A stretch of DNA of 64,000 nucleotides from Metamycoplasma neophronis (lineage in GTDB: Bacteria > Bacillota_I > Bacilli_A > Mycoplasmatales > Metamycoplasmataceae), in NCBI RefSeq assembly GCF_006491995.1, contig NZ_VHHP01000003.1, positions 52,413-116,412 of the forward strand, read 5' to 3'. The position numbers and the translations under genes were made by a program. Below the pieces are notes generated by a model, which saw only the letters and a program-made list of their open reading frames with translations, had not been told where the DNA came from and searched no databases. This document shows positions 33,490-44,084 of the stretch, one piece after another (within the stretch, counting starts at the first letter, position 1; each line of letters begins with the position of its first letter).

Positions 33490-34440
33490 TTAAATTAATT
33501 TACTAGATACAAGATAATCTATTCCGGCTTGTGTTATACGCCTTCCTCTTGGTGATTTTTCAATCAGTTTATAAATTAAAAGTAATGGCTCAATTTCGTT
33601 TAAAATTGACCCCTTATCGTCTTTAATTATCGAGCTTATTGCATCTAACGAAGCAAATTTTTTATTGAAAACTGTGTGCAAAGTTTTTAAATATTCCACT
33701 TGAGGATAATAAAGGCCGTATGGATAAATATCTAAATATTCAAATGATCTTTTTACAATGTTTTTATCAATCATTTTTTGATTTGAATGTATTGCAAAAT
33801 CGTTGACACGCTTTAATAAATTATTAGCAATTCTTGGTGTTTGCCTTGAATGAGTAGCAATATTATATATTGCTTCTTCGTCAATTTCAATATCATTACG
33901 AGCCGCAGATTTTTTAATAATTTCCGCAATTTCCTCGTCAGTGTAATTGATTAATTTACCAATGTATCCAAAACGATCTTTCAATGGTTTCGAAAGTAAA
34001 TTAAACTTAGTAGTAGCGCCTATCAAAGAAAAATTTTTTAATTTCATTCGCATAATTTTTTTATCACCATCAACTCCTAAAACAACATCAATTACATTGT
34101 CCTCCATTGCTGAATATAATAGCTCTTCAACATTTTTATTAATACCATGAATTTCATCGATAAAAATAATTGTATTGTCTTGAATAGAAGAAAAAATGGT
34201 CAATATATCACTCTTTTTTTCAATCATCGGTCCTTGAACATAAATAATATTTTTATCAGATTGTTTGGCAATAATCTTGGCCAAAGAAGTTTTTCCTAAA
34301 CCGGGTGGTCCATAAAATAATATATGATCAATAGGTCGTGATTGATGTTTTGCAGATGATATCATTACTTTTAATGTTGAAGTAATTTTGTGTTGACCAA
34401 TAAAATCTTCAAATTGTTCGACTCTAAACTCTTGTCTCAT
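33490..34440 (-). CDS. ruvB: Holliday junction branch-migration ATPase RuvB
   Basis: 316 residues. AAA+ ATPase with Walker A GPPGLGKTS near 47, Walker B IIFIDEIHG near 97, sensor 1 LIGATTKFN, and a C-terminal winged helix with SPRGRRITQAGIDYL. It drives branch migration with RuvA. It starts with DFIGQHKI near residue 13 (family fiGQ). The ATG at 34440 lies inside the end of ruvA. Confidence 0.95.
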   Translation of the reverse strand: MRQEFRVEQFEDFIGQHKITSTLKVMISSAKHQSRPIDHILFYGPPGLGKTSLAKIIAKQSDKNIIYVQGPMIEKKSDILTIFSSIQDNTIIFIDEIHGINKNVEELLYSAMEDNVIDVVLGVDGDKKIMRMKLKNFSLIGATTKFNLLSKPLKDRFGYIGKLINYTDEEIAEIIKKSAARNDIEIDEEAIYNIATHSRQTPRIANNLLKRVNDFAIHSNQKMIDKNIVKRSFEYLDIYPYGLYYPQVEYLKTLHTVFNKKFASLDAISSIIKDDKGSILNEIEPLLLIYKLIEKSPRGRRITQAGIDYLVSSKLI

Positions 34441-35035
34441 TTTGCATTTGACCAATTAATTTAATTGCATTTTCGACACATTTTTCAATATTTTCATTAA
34501 TGTCAATTTGGTTCATGGCAAGTTTAATTTGCTGAGTTTTAAAACCTAACATTTTCATAGTTTCTTCAAATTGTGATTGGTATTTTGATAAATTATTTTG
34601 ATTTTTAATTTTTGTTAAATCCTCACTATCCATTTTCGTTAAAAATTTATGATATTTATCGCGATATGCAAAAATAATATTATTTGCCAATTTGGCTGAA
34701 ACAAATGGAATTTCGCTTAGCTTTTCTTTATTTCCTTCTGCAATAAAACTTAAAATATTTTCTCATCCATAATTTAAAATTGAAATTGCAGTTTTGGGTC
34801 CAATTCCTTGCAATGCAATCAAATCTTCAAAAATAACTAATTCTTTAAAACAATCAAATCCGTAAGTTGTTTTATTATATTCATTAATAACATTTGATAT
34901 AAAAATCTTTTTGACTTCATCTTTTATAAACCGACTCGCATTCGGAACATAAATCAGTTCACCCTCTCCGTTGTGGTCTAAAATTAAATAACTATTTGTA
35001 ACATGTACAATTTTACCGAATAAATAAATTTTCAT
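34424..35035 (-). CDS. ruvA: Holliday junction DNA helicase RuvA
   Basis: 203 residues, typical length. OB-fold N-terminus (MKIYLFGKIVHVTNSYLIL), helix-hairpin-helix LQGIGPKTAISILNYG near 77 and the second HhH IPFVSAKLANNIIF near 108, and a C-terminal domain III (MLGFKTQQIKLAMNQI) that contacts RuvB. Binds four-way junctions as a tetramer. First gene of ruvAB, overlapping ruvB by 17 bases. Confidence 0.93.
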
Positions 35036-35159
35036 TTTCTCTCCTTATGCTTTAAGTCTAATATGCTAAAAATTGAATTTTTTGATTAAGTGAAATTGCT
35101 AAGAAAAAATAGTGAAAATTTAGCAATTCTAATTTTCTTTATAATGTTAAAATACTAAT

Positions 35160-35708
35160 ATGAAAAAAATAGAAGTAAACATTGAAATTAGTAAAGATTC
35201 AAAAATCAAATATGAATATGACCGTAAAAGCGGAAAAATTAAAGTTGACAGAATCTTAAGAGGTGATTTTAAATATCCAGCCAACTATGGTTATGTTGCC
35301 GAAGCTTTAGACTGAGATGGCGATGAACTAGACGTTTTAGTTTATTCACCTGAAACATTCATGCCAGGAACTTCATTAGAAGCAAGAGTTATCGGAGCTA
35401 TGAAAATGATCGATTCAGGCGAAACTGATACCAAATTAATTGCTGTTCATGCTGATGATTATCGTTTAGACCAAATCAAAACTTTGGATGACATTGACCA
35501 AATGTGATTAGTATCTGTAAGAAACTTCTTTTCAACATATAAAGAATTCAAAGGAAAAGATGTTACCAAAGTTACTGGTTTTGAAAACGTTGAATGAGCA
35601 GAAGCTGAATACAACGAATGCGTTGAACTAATGGAAAAATACGGCAAAATGGATAAAGAAAATTTCATTGAAAAAATGAAAAAAGAACACCCTGAAAAAT
35701 ACCTATAA
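35160..35708 (+). CDS. ppa: Inorganic pyrophosphatase (family I)
   Basis: 182 residues. The metal-binding signature [12 protein letters not shown] (family D-G-D-P-x-D-V-L) is near 57, with [16 protein letters not shown] earlier and EFKGKDV later, all in family-I order. Hydrolyses PPi from biosynthesis. Three UGA-Trp codons. TAAAAT is 6 nt and TATAAT 14 nt before the ATG, with no Shine-Dalgarno, so a very short or absent leader is likely. It is divergent from ruvA and monocistronic. Confidence 0.95.
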
Positions 35709-35735
35709 AATTAACAAAAAATATCGATATACAGA

Positions 35736-35762
35736 AAAAAGCCTTAAAATGAGGCTTTTTTT
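35736..35762 (+). terminator. Terminator after ppa
   Basis: AAAAAGCCT / AGGCTTTTT stem with a 7-nt loop and T tail. Confidence 0.88.
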
Positions 35763-35878
35763 ATGTTTTGCCGTTTTTTTCTTATATATTGAAACACTTC
35801 AATATATAAACGCTTTTGGACAAAAAAATATTCTAAAAACTTGATTTTTTTATGTTATATATTAAAGAAAGGAGGAGC

Positions 35879-36214
35879 ATGATAAGAATGCATCAAATTT
35901 ACGGTGCAACCGTTAAATACCATGAATATTTACAACAAACCAAAAACGCCGAAGAAATCGATATCAATGAATTAAAGTGTCTAGTAAATAAAGAAAAATT
36001 AATGTTTTTAAAGTCAATTTACAAAGAAATTTATACTAATTTATTCAATTTATTCGAACGTTCATTAACAGAAGAATACCGCGAAATTTATGTCGCTATT
36101 TTTAAAACAGACAAGGGTTTTAATATTGACCCATCACAATTCTTTGTGTCAAAATCTACATTTTATCGTAAAGTTAAGCTCCTCTTAAAAGCATTCCAGT
36201 GATTAATATGCTAA
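35879..36214 (+). CDS. Small HTH-like protein, module copy 1
   Basis: 111 residues (108 if it starts at 35888; GGAGGAGC lies 3 nt before the first and 12 before the second ATG). The C-terminal SKSTFYRKVKLLLKAF looks like the recognition helix of a sigma-region-4-type HTH, and an acidic helical N-terminal half precedes it. The gene at 42129 has the same size and ending (WSKNAYYKKLHFIVNLFLRF). It resembles the mycoplasma-only MG284/MPN403-type small proteins, but that name is from memory. It probably binds DNA; no target is visible. Confidence 0.6.
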
Positions 36215-36337
36215 TTTAAATTTTGTTTATTTAATTATTTAAATAACTTTTTTGCAAAGTTTCAATTTTATGAACATTATCCATATTTGTGATGTACTTA
36301 AAGTGTCTAGAAATAGACAATGAATTGAAAGGATGGA

Positions 36338-36460
36338 ATGAAAGAGTTTGTAAAAGACGAAAATCTTAACGCTACCATTAAAGCGATTATCCAAAACTTT
36401 AAAACTATATTTTTATCAATTTCATGATTTCATACTTATTTATTGAAAAGAAATAGATAA
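36338..36460 (+). CDS. 40-aa hydrophobic peptide, possible gene
   Basis: ATG with a GAAAGGA site 7 nt upstream. 40 residues with an amphipathic helix then hydrophobic IFLSISWFHTYLL and a basic end KRNR. It uses UGA as Trp. It lies 3 bases before the next gene, so at least it could serve as a leader peptide. No family recognised; coding status uncertain. Confidence 0.35.
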
Positions 36461-36463
36461 TAA

Positions 36464-37630
36464 ATGGATTATGTAAATTCTCAACCAGCAACTGTAGTAC
36501 AAAATGAATATAGTTACACTGAATTGTTAAAACCCAAATTAAAAGCGTTAACATATCGGGAACCAAAAAAAGAAGGCTTTTGAGGAAATTCACAACAAGA
36601 AAAAATAGTAAATCACGAAGCATTGGATAATAATCCAATTTACATTAAGATTTTACGCGACTTTACTACTGATAAGGCTAGTGTAGAACTTAAAATTCCG
36701 ATTATTTTATATCAATCACAAAATAGAAAATCAATTGAAATAAATGGCAAGAAAGTTGATTTATCTGTTATGTCAGATGATGGTAAATATTACACTTACT
36801 ATATAACGCAATATGAGGGTGGCACATTAATTAATTTTTCTGATTTAAATAAAATAGAAATAGTGTCATATACCCGAATGCGTAACTATATAAAATACTA
36901 CTTGGGATTTACTTTAAACTTAAATCGTACAGTTGAAACCAAAAATGTAAACAAAGAACAAAATGGCTTTAATTACAACTGAAAATCTTCAGTTCTAAAA
37001 GCTATGCATTTCAAAATAAGTAATTTAACTTTTTCAGAAAATTTAGAAAAATCACCTGCATCTTATTATTGAGAAGCTCATAATAGCAATATTAAAATAA
37101 ACGAAATTATACAAGGCAGTCCGTGACATCATATTGCAACTTCGCGAACCCAAATAGTTACCAACAATCCAAACAAAAGTATTGAATCTTACTCAGATCA
37201 ATTATCAAAACCCCTAATTAATTCGTTGAATTTTTTGAATAATTTTAACTTTAGAAATTTTTTAATTACAAGCAACCTAAAAAAAATTAATAATTATTCG
37301 TTTCAATACGATTATTACATTAATGATATTTTTAAATATGATAAAAGCACTAAAGAATTTATCAAAAACAGCGATGGTCAACCAGGTTTTTATGTCCCTT
37401 TATTTTTCAAGGGTTCGATAGCCGCAATTATTGATATCAATCAAATTTATACTCATAAAACGAACAGAATTGAAATTTCAAAAAACATTATAAAACCATT
37501 TTTTGGTCACACAGATGGTTTAGTTAAATTAAGAATTGACTATACTAAATATGACTTTTCAGAAGATGATTCAACTGAATTAGAGTGAAAAACCTATGAA
37601 ATAAATGATAAAAAAACAACAAGTTTATAA
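36464..37630 (+). CDS. Mycoplasma-specific protein of unknown function, module copy 1 (MHO_1580-like?)
   Basis: 388 residues, no signal peptide or membrane helix, several UGA-Trp. The C-terminal part has GFYVPLFFKGSIAAIIDI followed ~40 residues later by PFFGHTDGLVKLRI. The gene at 42430 shows the same pattern (GLLIPLNFSGNFFSEIL then PFFNSIDGLIKLK), so the two are paralogues although overall identity is low. Both follow a small HTH-like gene. The family name is a recollection and the function is unknown. Confidence 0.65.
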
Positions 37631-37643
37631 TGCTTGTTGTTTT
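37613..37643. terminator. Bidirectional terminator between convergent genes
   Basis: 11-bp stem AAAACAACAAG / CTTGTTGTTTT with a 9-nt loop, T-run on both strands. It overlaps the stop codon of the 36464 gene and serves nadE on the minus strand. Confidence 0.85.
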
Positions 37644-37644
37644 T

Positions 37645-38415
37645 TTATTTTAATTTTGGACCTCTAGGAATTGCCTTACGCTTGTGGTCGGTTTTTTTAT
37701 GAATTGCAATGATTTTATTTCTGATTTCTTCTGATACTGAAGATTTATCAATCAATCATGATTCAAACTCAGCATAAGTGAAGCCTAATTCATCTTCATC
37801 GTATTGTTCTTCATATAAATTGGCACTTGGTTTTTTATCAATAATTTCTTGCGGCACATTCAGTAATCTCGCCATTGCATATACATCAGATTTTTTTACA
37901 TTAGCAAATGGTAAAAGATCGCATCCACCATCACCATATTTAGTAAAGTAGCCCAAATAAAATTCGTCTAAATTATCAGTACCTAATACTAAAGTATTAC
38001 GTTCTTGACTCAGAGCATAGGCTGAAGTCATAAATAAACGAGATTTAGTATTAGATTGTGACATTCTATTTTTTAAATTTAAAGTTGACTCTAACGATAA
38101 ATAAACTTGGCTTAAGTCAACAATTTCAATATTACGTCCCAATCTTTTTTCTAATAATTTAACATGATTTTCAGTATATTCATCAACCTTAGTTTTGAAA
38201 TAATAAAAGTGAGCATTTTCCTTAAATAAATCGTTTGCCAATACAGCCAATGTTGCGCTATCAATGCCGCCCGAGATTCCTAACGTCACTCCATTAGAAT
38301 GCGCCGAAGCTACTTTTTGTTGCAATCATTGCTTTATTTTTTTTATTAAGATTTCGTATAATTTATGTTCTTTTTTTGTTAGTGTTGCTTTTTTAAAATT
38401 TTCTTGATTAACCAT
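37645..38415 (-). CDS. nadE: NAD synthetase (ammonia-dependent)
   Basis: 256 residues. PP-loop GISGGIDSATLAVL near 46 and the downstream GTDNLDEFYLGYFTKYGDGGCDLLP near 140 bind ATP and deamido-NAD. The length matches the NH3-dependent single-domain form; there is no glutaminase domain. Last step of NAD synthesis. UGA-Trp near residues 30 and 220. Confidence 0.95.
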
Positions 38416-38549
38416 ACATACAATTTTAGACCTTTTATTAAATTAAGACGCTTTTTAGCTAAAAAATTGTTTTTTTATTTATTATTAAATAAATGTATCT
38501 ATAATTATTAAATGCATTTTATGTCAAATAAATAAACAAGGAGAAAAAA

Positions 38550-39107
38550 ATGATTAACGTAAACGATTTAAAACCAGGCGTAACTTTCCAATTAGAAGGA
38601 AATATTTATGTTGTTTTAGAAGCACAACACTCAAAACAAGGCCGTGGACAAGCTAACGTAAAAGCAAAAGTAAAAGATTTAAGAACCGGTTCAACTACCA
38701 TCAAATCATTCACCGGTGGAGATAAAGTCGAAAAAGCAATGATCGACAAAGTAGGTATGGATTATCTATACAATGCTGGTGACAATGTTGTTTTAATGGA
38801 CCAACAAACATTCGAACAAATTGAAATTCCAGTTGAACACTTAACTTGAGAATTAAACTTTTTAAAAGAAGGGCAAAAAGTTATCGTTCGTAAATTTGAA
38901 AGCGAAGTTTTAGATATCGAATTACCATCTAACGTTGCTTTAAAAGTTATTGAAGCACCAGATGCAGTTAAAGGTAATACAGCCCAAGCTGCACAAAAGA
39001 AAGTTACTTTAGAAACAGGTTTTGTAATTGAAACACCTTTATTCATTAAAGAAGGCGAAGAAGTTTTAGTATCAACCGAAACTGGCAAATACGTCGGAAG
39101 AGCATAA
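38550..39107 (+). CDS. efp: Elongation factor P
   Basis: 185 residues, three OB-like domains of EF-P. It relieves ribosome stalling at polyproline. N-terminal MINVNDLKPGVTFQLEG and the loop HSKQGRGQANVK are typical. The residue at the loop tip is Arg32 (CGT), not the Lys found in E. coli or Bacillus EF-P. AAGGAGAAA precedes the ATG. The next gene starts 3 bases after the stop. Confidence 0.95.
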
Positions 39108-39109
39108 TA

Positions 39110-39421
39110 ATGGATAGTGTTATTGTCAATACCAAAATGAATTTCACTTACAGGGTGGAATTAATCGCAATCAAAGAATCAATAATGCAATTCTTTGAAC
39201 TTAATCCGGGAATTAGATTAGTTGATGATTTAATTATCACAACCAATAATTCAAAATCAAACATTGATATTAGCATGAAATATCAAGTTAACAATATCAA
39301 GAACTTTGCGTTCGAAACTAAAAAATTAATTTTTTTAATTGAACAAAAAGTTTTCTCTCTAATCAACACAAAACCAAACAATATTAATTTAGTTTTTGAA
39401 GGTACTTTTAATGAAAAATAG
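39110..39421 (+). CDS. Asp23/Gls24-family protein
   Basis: 103 residues. Alternating strand-helix-strand pattern with VELIAIKESIMQFFELNPGI, a strand of alternating residues (NIDISMKYQVN), and a final INLVFEG, like the small Asp23/YloU domain found in mycoplasmas. The family is of unknown role, often linked to stress or membrane lipid functions. It lies between efp and the transketolase-like gene, overlapping the latter by 11 bases. Confidence 0.6.
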   Translation: MDSVIVNTKMNFTYRVELIAIKESIMQFFELNPGIRLVDDLIITTNNSKSNIDISMKYQVNNIKNFAFETKKLIFLIEQKVFSLINTKPNNINLVFEGTFNEK

Positions 39422-41279
39422 TAAAAAAATTGATCAACTTGCTGTTGACAATTTAAAGATAAATGCTTTGGCCGCAATTTCTAAAGCACAAAGTGGCCAC
39501 TCATCAATTACAATAAGTGCTGCTAAAATTTTTCACGCATTGTTCTTTTATAACTATCATTTCGATATTAAAAACCCTAATTGAGTAGCTCGCGATAGGT
39601 TTGTATTAAGTGCAAGTCAAGCATCTGCTTTATATTATGCAATGCTACGTTTTTGCGGTTTATTATCAAGAGAACAATTGGAAAAGTTCGCCCAAATAGA
39701 TAGTGACTGTAAAGGAAGTGCTGTAAAATCAAATACATTAGGAATTGATTTAACTACTGCTCCTTTAGGTCAAGGTATTGCAATGGGAGTCGGCCTTGCA
39801 ATCTCGGAAGCTTATTTAGAAAATAAATTCCCTGAAGCATCTCATTATACATATGTTTTATGCTCGTGAGCCGATTTACAGGAAGGCGTAGCTCAAGAAG
39901 CATTGGCTTATGCCGCCGAAAATCGTTTGAACAAACTTATTATTTTATTTGATTCAAACGGTTCAGATAATAGCGCATTTTTAAAAAGTAAATATTCAGT
40001 CGATTTAAAAGCAAAATATACTGCGTTGAATTTCAATTTCGTAACTATTAAAGATGCATCGGCGCGTTCGATTTCAAAAGCAATTAAACATGCCAAACAT
40101 TCAAATTTACCAACAATTATCGAAATCAAAACCGCATTCGGAGAAAATATTATCAAGGAAGATATTGGATCTTTAAATGGCAAATATTTAGAAGAAGCCG
40201 AAATTGAAGAATTAAAAGACAAAACATCATTCCAAAAAACTGATTTTTTTGAAATTTATAGCCAAGTTGAAACAGCCTATAAGCAAAGAATGCAAGAATT
40301 GCATGAAAAAGCTTCGCGTTGAACAGCTTCTGATGAATTATTGAACTTTTTAAATGACGAAGTCAAAGAAAATATCAATGACATCGGTATTTCTGAACAT
40401 GATAATTTATACGAAAATGCAATCGTATTAATCAACAATTTAGCCGATAAATATAACAATATTTTATTAGCAAGCACAAACATATCTTCATTCAATAAAA
40501 TCAAATCTGCAAATGGTGTTTTCGCATCAAATAACCGCAATGGAAGAGCTTTATTATTAGGCTTACGCGAGTTTGCAATGGCAAGTATTACAAATGGATT
40601 AGCATCACATTCGAACATTCGACCAATTGTATTTTGTGCTTTGACATTTTCAAATTATATGTTGCCAGCAATAAGAATGTCAGCAATAATGAAAAACAAA
40701 GTGTTATATGTTTTAACTCATGATTCAGTTTTAGCATATGATAAGGGACCAAGTATGCAGGCAATTGAACAACTTGCCCAATTAAGATCAATTCCTAATT
40801 TAGAAATCCTTCGCCCTTGTGATGATAATGAACTAAGAGGCGCGTTCGAATACTATTTTAATAACGCTGAAGGTCCAGTTGTGATTTCAATCTCAGAAGA
40901 TATAGTAAAAAGATTTAACGAGACTTCAAAACACCCAATTAAAGAAGGCGCATATTATTTATTAGAAAATGCATCGCCATGAACTTTGATATCAACCGGA
41001 AGAGACATAGAAGATCTATATGATATTGCTAACGAATTAAATATTTCTTTAATTTCAGCATCAAATATTAAAAATTTAAATAAACTTGATTTTGATTACA
41101 ATCGCGCTATTTCATATGAGTCATTAACAACATTTGGATGAAGCAAATTCGCTAAATACAATCTAGGTGTCGATTCATATGTAACCGGCGGAAATTCAAA
41201 AGATGTGGCCAAATTATTAGGTATTGACAAAACATCTTTAAAAAATAAAATATCAAAAATTATTGAAAATAATAAATAA
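39411..41279 (+). CDS. Transketolase-like protein lacking the cofactor motif
   Basis: 622 residues, collinear with transketolase: KAQSGHSS near 24, DRFVLSASQAS near 64, TTAPLGQG, REFAMASITNGLA near 386, LTHDSV, RPCDDNE. The ThDP/metal motif GDG before xxEG reads SWA (residues 152-154 of CSWADLQEG). The His in LSxGH is Gln70, and DGPTHQP reads KGPSMQA. The catalytic-Glu position (387) is kept. This looks like an inactive or repurposed paralogue. A conventional tkt would be needed elsewhere for the pentose pathway. The ATG lies inside the Asp23-like gene. Confidence 0.85.
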
Positions 41280-41280
41280 A

Positions 41281-41303
41281 AAAATCGCCGATGAGGCGAT
41301 TTT
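41281..41303. terminator. Bidirectional terminator between tkt-like gene and pseudouridine synthase
   Basis: AAAATCGCC / GGCGATTTT, 9-bp stem with a GATGA loop, A/T runs on both sides. Confidence 0.85.
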
Positions 41304-42012
41304 ATTTTGCTGCGATTTGTTTTAAAACCTTAATTTCATGCGGACTTAAATTACGATATGCCCCGACTTTTAGGTTTTTATCAGTAATTGGCCCATATGA
41401 TTTTCGATGTAATTTTTTGACGTAATTATTAACTAATAAAAATAGATTTTTAACGTGGTGGTTACGTCCTTCTTTTAAAATAACTGAATATTTATTTTCA
41501 CCGATTTCGCTAACTTTTTGGCGCGAGTATTTACCATTTAATTTAACGAAATTTGAATTTAAATAACTAAGGTCTTTTTCGCTTAAAGGTTTTTCCAGTT
41601 GCACAATATATTCACGCTCAACTTCAGATGAAGGGTGAGCTAATTTATTTGCCAAATCCCCATCATTAGTAATAATAATCACACCAGTAGTATTGAAATC
41701 CAATCTACCAATTGAATATGCGTATTCTTCTAAATGCATGTATTCATAAATTGTTTTACGATTTTGTGGATCTTTTAATGTACAGATGGTGTTCATAGGT
41801 TTATTCAATAATATATATATGTGTTTATTTTGTTTGTTAATTAAATCTTTACCATTAATTTTAATATTATCATTTTCACAGACACGTAAGCCAATGTGGG
41901 CTTGTTCGCCATTTACAAACACCCTTCCATCCGCGATTCATTTTTCAGCTTCGTGTCTTGAGCAATATCCGCTTTGGCTTATTAGTTTTTGTAATTTAAT
42001 TTTTTCTTCCAT
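41302..42012 (-). CDS. RsuA/RluB-type 16S/23S rRNA pseudouridine synthase
   Basis: 236 residues. N-terminal S4 domain (IKLQKLISQSGYCSRHEAEKWI, with UGA-Trp), then the catalytic domain with IGRLDFNTTGVII near 103 (the Asp is catalytic) and EGRNHHVKNLF near 178. This is the RsuA/RluB/E/F subfamily; the modified uridine cannot be told from the sequence. Confidence 0.9.
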
Positions 42013-42128
42013 GATCTAAGACTTTCATTTTTTTATATTTATATTATAAATATATATTTTTTAAAGTTCCAAATTTTTATTTTTTTTAAAACTTTATTGT
42101 GTAATAAAAATGGAAAGAGAGAAATGTT

Positions 42129-42446
42129 ATGAATGACGATGCATATAAAAAAATACAAAAGTTATGTTTACAACAAAAAAAAGAATTCATTTATAAATTT
42201 TGTTTGTATGAAAAAGTCAGTATAAACGCTAAAAAAATGAAAAATAATCATTTATCATGCGGAGCTTTAGATGTTTTTTTAGCTTCATTAAATGACGAAG
42301 ATAAATTGATTTTCACCCAGAATTTCATTGCAAAAAACAATGATCCAGATTGATATTTAGACCATTGATCGAAAAATGCTTACTATAAAAAATTGCACTT
42401 TATTGTCAATTTATTTTTGAGGTTTTTAAATGCTTATAACAGCTAA
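42129..42446 (+). CDS. Small HTH-like protein, module copy 2
   Basis: 105 residues. N-terminal charged helices, then SLNDEDKLIF and a C-terminal WSKNAYYKKLHFIVNLFLRFL that aligns with FFVSKSTFYRKVKLLLKAFQWL of the gene at 35879. It has its own ribosome site (GAAAGAGAG). The 3' end overlaps the next gene by 17 bases, so the pair is coupled. Two UGA-Trp codons. Probably a nucleic-acid-binding regulator; target unknown. Confidence 0.55.
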
Positions 42447-43545
42447 TGCAAGCGAAATTAAGCGTGACTTTTGAGTAGAAAATTATTATGTTAAAGCTGA
42501 GCGGTATCAGTATTTACTAAATTGAAGTAACATCAATCAATATGCTAAATTGCAACTACGTAGATTGATTAAAAATAATAAATATATTTTAGAATTGTCT
42601 TATGCTAATTTCAATCGACAAATACAAGATATAAAAATTAGAGCTTTAATAAATAACAAACCTATTGAGTTCAATCATTCAATTAACCCAGAAACAAACC
42701 ATCATGTATTTTCATTAATTAACGAATTAAACAAAGATAGCAACTCAATTAATTTTGAAGATATTGAAAATATAAATTTTGAAATATTTTATCAAGTAAA
42801 CAAAACTTGATATCAGGTTGAAAGACTTACATATTTTATTAATAAAATTAAAAATAACACTACGTTGAAAACTAATGGCGAACCAATCAACATTAATTTA
42901 ATTACTAAAATAATTATTGAAAGTTTTCCTGATTTTAATGACCACAAACTCATGCGTCATTTTGAAAATAGAGAATATCTAAGCTTTCAATTCAAACCAG
43001 CAGTTTTAGAACAGGGGTTGCATAATAAAAAGTTGTTTGATTTTGAAATCTTAAAAATCAGTAGTGACGGGCAATCAACTCATTTTATAGAACAAAGCGA
43101 TATCTCTAATTTGAGTATAAAACTAAAAATTAGCAACACTGGTATACAAGGAGATTATGATGTTATTTATAATCCTTGAGATAATCAAAAATCAATTTTA
43201 GTTGACTCATATAGTTTTTGAGATAAAACATTACAAAAAACTATTGTTTCACCTAACAATATGCAGGCAAAACGTGGATTATTAATTCCATTAAATTTCA
43301 GTGGTAATTTCTTTAGTGAAATATTGCTAAACTTCGGAGAAAAAATTAAAAATTTTTCGGTCGTGAATAATCAATACATTGAAAGACCTTTTTTTAATAG
43401 TATTGACGGTTTAATTAAATTAAAAACAAAAAAAATTAATGGTTACATTAATGGCCAATATAATAAAATCAAAGTTCAAAATATCAGAAGTATTATGGAT
43501 AATGCAAAAACCATTGATGAAATAAATTATTGAGGAAGTGTGTAA
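42430..43545 (+). CDS. Mycoplasma-specific protein of unknown function, module copy 2 (MHO_1580-like?)
   Basis: 371 residues, no signal peptide, several UGA-Trp. The C-terminal signature GLLIPLNFSGN ... PFFNSIDGLIKL is shared with the gene at 36464. It starts within the HTH-like gene and its stop is immediately followed by the GTG of the next gene. Function unknown. The parallel arrangement in two places suggests the HTH-like protein and this one act together. Confidence 0.65.
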
Positions 43546-44076
43546 GTGAAAAGAAAGAAGAAAATAGTTTTAGGAATTTCAATGAGTGCAGCAGCAGTGT
43601 TGAGTGTTGGCGCAATGGCAACTGTATTCATTTTGACTTCAAAAAACAAAACAGATTTAAATAAAAATGAAGATAATAATATAGTTAATAATAATGACAA
43701 TAATTTGAATAAAAATAAAGCGAATAATAATAAAAATAATGACAATTTAGAAAATAGTGAAACGAGTAATATAAATAATTCAACTCCAGAGCAACCGATT
43801 GAATTAAGAGAAATTCCGTGAAATAAAGTGTTCCCTGAAATAACTAGCAAAGATTATTATGATCAACTTAATTTCAAAAACGGTCAAGCCTGAATTGACG
43901 AACCTATGATAGCATATATTATCAAAGATGTTTTAAATAGAACGCTTGCCGTCGATGGAACAGTAAATTATAGTTATAAAATAGTCGACGATCAAAATGT
44001 ATTAATAACTTTTAAATGAAAAAATAATCAAGAAAAAAGCGCTGTTACATACCAAATTTCAACAAATAAGTTATAA
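43546..44076 (+). CDS. Membrane-anchored Asn-rich protein (MHO_1590-like?)
   Basis: 176 residues from GTG, with GAGGAAG about 8 nt upstream. N-terminal anchor (residues 7-27, VLGISMSAAAVLSVGAMATV), an Asn/Lys-rich low-complexity linker (about 30-80), then a ~95-residue folded-looking domain starting at PWNKVFPEITSKDYYDQL. Likely exposed outside the cell. It follows directly on module copy 2; copy 1 lacks an equivalent. No known domain seen. Confidence 0.6.
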
Positions 44077-44084
44077 TTTCCAGT

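Noticed and set aside
41786-42019. Plus-strand 77-aa hydrophobic frame opposite the pseudouridine synthase
   Set aside because: It lies wholly antisense to the S4 domain coding region and has no start signal.
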